From UBA4735 sp036569845 (lineage in GTDB: Bacteria > Chloroflexota > Limnocylindria > P2-11E), in contig DATCPY010000032.1 of the NCBI GenBank assembly GCA_036569845.1, forward strand, positions 1 through 9,350: a DNA stretch of 9,350 bases, given 5' to 3'. The translations under genes were made by a program, and so were the position numbers. The notes beneath the pieces are model-generated. The model was not told the DNA's origin. It did no database searches and saw only the letters and a program-made list of their open reading frames with translations. Below, in pieces: positions 6,751-9,350 of this stretch; positions within the stretch are counted from its first letter, which is position 1, and each line of letters starts with the position of its first letter.

Positions 6751-7730
6751 GCCGCGTCGCCGACGACCTCTACTGGGTGAGCCGGTACGTCGAGCGGGGG
6801 ATCGCGGTCTCGCGACTCGTCGACGTGACGAGACACCTCGAGCTCGACGCCGGTACCGAGGACTTCTGGGCGCCCCTCGTCGGCGCGATCGACCTTGCCG
6901 GGGACGACGTGCGCTTCTATCTCACGAGCGACACGATGAACCCGGACTCCCTCGTCTCCTGCGTCCGGATGGCCCGGACCCTCGCGCGGGGCATCCGCGA
7001 GTCGATGGCCAGCGAGATGTGGGAGGAGCTGAACACCCTGTACGGCTCGCTCGCAACCCCGACGACCTCGCGGGCCGTGCGCGGCGAAGCGATCTCCTTC
7101 GCCCGGCTCGTCCGCGAGCGCCTGCAGTCGTTCCAAGGCCTCGCCGAATCGACCCTCGCGCGAGATGAGCCCTGGCACTTCCTCGAGCTCGGGAAGTTCG
7201 TCGAGCGTGCCGACGATGTGGCGCGAGTGCTCAACCGCCAAGCCCATCTTCTCGTCGCGGGGAGCCATACCGCGGACCCGACCGGGGCCGATGTCGTGCG
7301 CTGGCTTGCCGTGCTGCGGACCTGCGGTTCGGCGGAGGCGTATGCGCGCTTCTACTCGCTCCGCGTCGAGCCGGCGCGCCTGCTCGAGTTCCTGCTCCTG
7401 AATCCGATCTTCCCGCAGTCCGTGCGGTTCTCGCTCTCTGGCGCGTGCGACGCTCTCGATGCGATCGCAGCACTGCGGACGAGCACGGGCAACGATCCGG
7501 GCCCCGCGGTGCGTACGCTCGGCAAGGCGCGCGCGCAGGTCGAGCTCACCGCCATCGACGAGGTCTTCGATCGCGGCCTCGAGCGCTTCCTGACGAACAT
7601 CCAGCTGCTCATCGCGCAGGCGTCGGACGAGCTGTCCGCGACGTACCTGCGCGACGAGCCGGTGCCCGGCCGGCTGGTGGGCGTCGCCCGCGCGACGATG
7701 ATCATGGCCGCGCAGCAGCAACAGCAGTGA
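6744..7730 (+). CDS. Alpha-E domain protein (DUF403 family)
   Basis: A 328-residue, mostly alpha-helical protein starting at GTG 6744, where the family's N-terminal signature begins at once (MLSRVADDLYWVSRYVERG). The name refers to conserved glutamates in helices; examples here are the Glu in RYVERG near the start and in KFVERADD in the middle. The family nearly always sits beside a circularly permuted ATP-grasp gene and is thought to be its obligate partner, but its biochemical role is not established. Fusions of the two domains are known, which supports direct interaction. The protein ends in a short Gln run (MAAQQQQQ) encoded by CAG/CAA codons. The start overlaps the ATP-grasp stop by 7 bp and the stop overlaps the TG3 start by 4 bp. 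There is no Shine-Dalgarno, so translation is probably coupled. Confidence 0.92.
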   Translation: MLSRVADDLYWVSRYVERGIAVSRLVDVTRHLELDAGTEDFWAPLVGAIDLAGDDVRFYLTSDTMNPDSLVSCVRMARTLARGIRESMASEMWEELNTLYGSLATPTTSRAVRGEAISFARLVRERLQSFQGLAESTLARDEPWHFLELGKFVERADDVARVLNRQAHLLVAGSHTADPTGADVVRWLAVLRTCGSAEAYARFYSLRVEPARLLEFLLLNPIFPQSVRFSLSGACDALDAIAALRTSTGNDPGPAVRTLGKARAQVELTAIDEVFDRGLERFLTNIQLLIAQASDELSATYLRDEPVPGRLVGVARATMIMAAQQQQQ

Positions 7731-8578
7731 GGATCGCGGTCGAGCACCGGACCCAGCTCGCGTACAGCGACGACGTCGTCGAGAGCGTGATGGACGCGCG
7801 TCTCGGACCGCGGACGGACGAGCACCAGCGCTGGATCTCGTTCGACCTCAGCGTCGAGCCACGCGCGTCCGTGCGGCGGTACAACGACGGCTTCGGGAAC
7901 GCGGCCCACCTCATCACGGTCGCGCGGCCGCACCGCACGATCGACGTGGTCATGCGCGGGGAGATCGAGACCACGCTGACGGACCCGTTCCAGCTGCCGC
8001 GCGCGCGGCCGACGGCGCTCGCGCCTGGTGATGCCGCGGACTTCATGTCGCCGTCGCCGCTGATCCCGCAGGCGCCGGAGCTCGGCACGATCGCAATGCC
8101 GTTCCGCGAGGAGCCGGGATTCGAGGCCGTGCAGAAGCTGATGCACCTCGTCCACGAACGGTTCGAATACCGGGCCGATGTGACCGGCGTGGAGACGAGC
8201 GTGGCGGAGGTGCTGAGCCATTCGTCCGGTGTGTGTCAGGACTTCGCGCACGTCCTCATCGGCCTGTGCCGCGCGATCGGCATCCCGGCGCGGTACGTGA
8301 GCGGGTACATCCTCGCCGGTGCGGAGCCGAGCGCCCCGAAGCGCGGCGCGGCTGTATCGCACGCCTGGATCGAGGCGTTCACGCCGACGCACGGCTGGCG
8401 CGGCTTCGATCCCACGAACGACCTGATGGCGAGCGAGCACCACGTGAAGATGGCCGTCGGGCGCGACTATCACGACATACCGCCGACGCGTGGCACGTTC
8501 CGGGGCGTCGCGGACGAGGAGCTCTCGGTGGCCGTGACGACGCGGCCCATCGCGGCACCGGCCTCGTCGGGGCGATAA
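7727..8578 (+). CDS. Transglutaminase-like protein with bacterial transglutaminase N-terminal region (TG3)
   Basis: A 283-residue protein started at GTG 7727, overlapping the alpha-E stop by 4 bp (GTGA). The same frame is open upstream, but that part is a shadow of alpha-E, while MRIAVEHRTQLAYSDDV fits the Bact_transglu_N start. The core triad is Cys170 (SSGVCQDFAH), His212 (VSHAWIEAF) and Asp228 (RGFDPTND), followed by AVGRDYHDIPPTRGTFRG, the typical closing block. It is the same general type as TG2, but the loop between Cys and His is longer (GAEPSAPKRGA insertion) and the N-terminal region differs, so it is an old paralogue and not a recent duplication. It is the last gene of the operon. 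Predicted activity is amide or peptide bond hydrolysis or transfer; substrate unknown. No signal peptide is seen. Confidence 0.9.
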   Translation: MRIAVEHRTQLAYSDDVVESVMDARLGPRTDEHQRWISFDLSVEPRASVRRYNDGFGNAAHLITVARPHRTIDVVMRGEIETTLTDPFQLPRARPTALAPGDAADFMSPSPLIPQAPELGTIAMPFREEPGFEAVQKLMHLVHERFEYRADVTGVETSVAEVLSHSSGVCQDFAHVLIGLCRAIGIPARYVSGYILAGAEPSAPKRGAAVSHAWIEAFTPTHGWRGFDPTNDLMASEHHVKMAVGRDYHDIPPTRGTFRGVADEELSVAVTTRPIAAPASSGR

Positions 8579-8581
8579 ACT
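8576..8581 (+). promoter_or_regulatory. Putative -10 box (TAAACT) for tRNA-Val, overlapping the TG3 stop codon
   Basis: TAAACT fits TAnnnT and is among the most AT-rich hexamers in this stretch. Its first three bases are the TAA stop of TG3. Transcription would start near 8588, about 14 nt before the mature tRNA 5' end at 8602, which is reasonable for RNase P processing. No clear -35 is visible 16-18 bp upstream. The alternative is that the tRNA is cotranscribed with the operon. Confidence 0.45.
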
Positions 8582-8601
8582 AGGCGTCCCAAGCCGATCT
8601 G

Positions 8602-8675
8602 GGGCTCTTAGCTCAGTTGGTTAGAGCGTTGCCTTGACATGGCAAAGGTCACTGGTTCGAGCCCAGTAGAGCCCA
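8602..8675 (+). tRNA. tRNA-Val (anticodon GAC)
   Basis: A complete 74-nt cloverleaf can be drawn. The acceptor stem pairs GGGCTCT (8602-8608) with AGAGCCC (8668-8674), 7 of 7. The D stem is GCTC/GAGC around AGTTGGTTA. The anticodon stem is TTGCC/GGCAA with loop TTGACAT, giving anticodon GAC, which reads valine codons GUC and GUU. The T stem is ACTGG/CCAGT with loop TTCGAGC. The variable loop is 5 nt and the discriminator base is A. The 3' CCA is not encoded (the next bases are CAG), so the end must be added by nucleotidyltransferase. In this GC-rich genome, GUC should be a heavily used codon. Confidence 0.96.
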
Positions 8676-8702
8676 CAGACACCAGGGATCCGTAGGGAAA
8701 CG

Positions 8703-8773
8703 CGGTGGCCCCCACAACTAGTTTCGGTGTGGAGGCCATTGACTCGCCGGGCTGGTGTACCGCTAGGCCACCG
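8703..8773. repeat. Two overlapping inverted repeats downstream of tRNA-Val (possible structured 3' region)
   Basis: An exact 8-bp inverted repeat pairs CGGTGGCC (8703-8710) with GGCCACCG (8766-8773). Inside it, GGCCCCCACA (8707-8716) pairs with TGTGGAGGCC (8728-8737), 9 of 10 positions around an 11-nt loop. The two share bases 8707-8710, so only one can form at a time. No T-run follows either stem, so a standard intrinsic terminator is not supported. The whole non-coding stretch 8676-8895 shows no other gene that I can support. Confidence 0.4.
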
Positions 8774-8802
8774 GATCACATCGCCTTCAGCCTCGGACGC
8801 GA

Positions 8803-8820
8803 AAAGGAGACCGGTCCTTT
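8803..8820. terminator. Short A/T-flanked hairpin, possible bidirectional terminator
   Basis: AAAGGA (8803-8808) pairs with TCCTTT (8815-8820) around the loop GACCGG. On the minus strand the stem runs into TTTT, about 75 bp after the stop of the membrane protein gene; on the plus strand it ends in TTTGACG. It lies between convergent transcription units (tRNA rightward, membrane protein leftward), where a shared terminator is expected. The stem is short and its base is A/T, so it is weak and could be chance. Confidence 0.3.
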
Positions 8821-8895
8821 GACGTATCGCCTGGCCATGTCGCGACGCGGGCGCTCTCTCGGGAGTCCATCAAGGCGCCTCCGCGCCGTCGTGGC

Positions 8896-9350
8896 TCATC
8901 GGTCGCCTTCCCGTAGCCAGATACCCGCGTGCGCCGGCTGGACGGTGTCACGCACCGCGTCAACGAGGTCGGCGCACACCGCATCAAGGTCCACCTCGTC
9001 GCGGAGCCGGTCACCGAACGCCTCGAGTGTCCGCACCGCGTCGTAGCGCGAGCGGGAGAAGCGGCGATCGACGAAACGCTGCATCCGGACGCGGAGCGGC
9101 TGAAAGAGCGCGAAGCTCGCGAGCGTCGAGGCTGCGACGGCAAGCTCGGAGCCTCCGGTAAAGGGCCGCAGCAGAGTCTGGAGCAGGACGATACCGCCGA
9201 CGAACGCCGCGCCGATCGCGGCGGTCGTGAGCCCATACACAAGCGTCCGATTGATGAGGAGGTCGATGTCGTACAGGCGGTAGCGGAAGATGGCGACGCC
9301 GGCGGCGAGGGGGATCGCGTTGATCATGAGCACGTCGATGATCTCGAACG
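8896..9350 (-). CDS. C-terminal part of a multi-pass membrane protein, probable signal-transduction protein, 5' partial
   Basis: The minus-strand frame is open to the window edge (FEIID precedes the first possible GTG at 9333), so the start lies outside; 150 residues are visible. The signature FRYRLYDIDLLINRTLVYG (residues 21-39) belongs to a family abundant in Chloroflexota, found at the end of a transmembrane region before GAF, kinase or cyclase modules or standing alone. Hydrophobic segments are about 6-21, 36-57 and 69-82. A basic stretch (RMQRFVDRRFSRSRY) then leads to a helical DEVDLDAVCADLVDAVRDTV segment, and the protein ends at WLREGDR without a kinase or cyclase domain. It therefore stops soon after the region that often begins a GAF domain or output module. 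It is convergent with the tRNA and operon. Membrane location is confident; function is unknown. Confidence 0.8.
   Translation of the reverse strand, partial: FEIIDVLMINAIPLAAGVAIFRYRLYDIDLLINRTLVYGLTTAAIGAAFVGGIVLLQTLLRPFTGGSELAVAASTLASFALFQPLRVRMQRFVDRRFSRSRYDAVRTLEAFGDRLRDEVDLDAVCADLVDAVRDTVQPAHAGIWLREGDR

Noticed and set aside
7445..7726. Upstream extension of the TG3 frame into alpha-E
   Set aside because: It is a shadow of the alpha-E coding sequence; the transglutaminase N-terminal motif begins at GTG 7727.
8739..8767. TTGACT as a -35 element of a promoter after the tRNA
   Set aside because: The hexamer at the correct spacing (GCTAGG) does not resemble a -10 box and no plus-strand gene follows.
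8703..8773. A possible second tRNA on the minus strand, because both ends pair like an acceptor stem (GGTGGCC/GGCCACC, then TAGCGG)
   Set aside because: No D-stem partner, no T stem with a TTCRA loop, and no anticodon arm could be folded in the right places.
8705..9046. Plus-strand open frame of 113 codons after the tRNA
   Set aside because: It overlaps the convincing minus-strand membrane gene, has Arg/Ser-rich shadow composition, and shows no motif or ribosome binding site.
1..9350. CRISPR arrays, insertion sequences or phage genes
   Set aside because: No regularly spaced repeats, transposase motifs, terminal inverted repeats with target duplications, or phage-type proteins were seen.

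Overview
This 9.35 kb window comes from a very GC-rich bacterium (roughly 70% G+C by eye) with densely packed genes and few recognisable Shine-Dalgarno sites. The partial membrane protein at the right edge carries the 'RYRLYDIDLLINRTLVYG' signature, which I associate mainly with Chloroflexota and neighbouring high-GC Terrabacteria. A Chloroflexota-like host is therefore the best guess, but it is an inference and not proven here.

Region 1 (about 1-3469, + strand) is a tight run of four genes. First is the C-terminal part of a GltD-type FAD oxidoreductase fused to a polyferredoxin region with a NuoG-like and a NuoI-like flavour; its 5' end lies outside the window. Next are a tyrosine/serine phosphatase with an intact CX5R loop, a MidA/NDUFAF7-family SAM methyltransferase, and an alpha/beta hydrolase. 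Gaps are 8 bp or less, or the genes overlap by 4 bp. The iron-sulfur protein and MidA both point to complex I-type redox chemistry; the other two have no obvious link.

Region 2 (3534-8578, + strand) is the core of the window. It is a five-gene, mostly overlapping operon: transglutaminase-like 1, transglutaminase-like 2, a circularly permuted ATP-grasp protein, an alpha-E (DUF403) protein, and transglutaminase-like 3. ATP-grasp, alpha-E and transglutaminase genes recur together in bacteria and have been predicted by comparative genomics to form a peptide synthesis, modification or cleavage system, often with the proteasome-like peptidase Anbu. Here three divergent transglutaminase-fold proteins with visible Cys-His-Asp triads surround one ATP-grasp/alpha-E pair, and no Anbu gene is in the window. 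A TAnnnT -10 box 6 nt before the first ATG suggests leaderless transcription of this operon.

Region 3 (8576-8895) holds a tRNA-Val(GAC) gene with a likely -10 box overlapping the stop codon of the last operon gene. It is followed by about 220 bp of non-coding DNA with two mutually exclusive inverted repeats and a short hairpin that could terminate convergent transcription.

Region 4 (8896-9350, - strand) is the C-terminal end of a multi-pass membrane protein, probably a sensor or signalling protein, truncated by the window edge.
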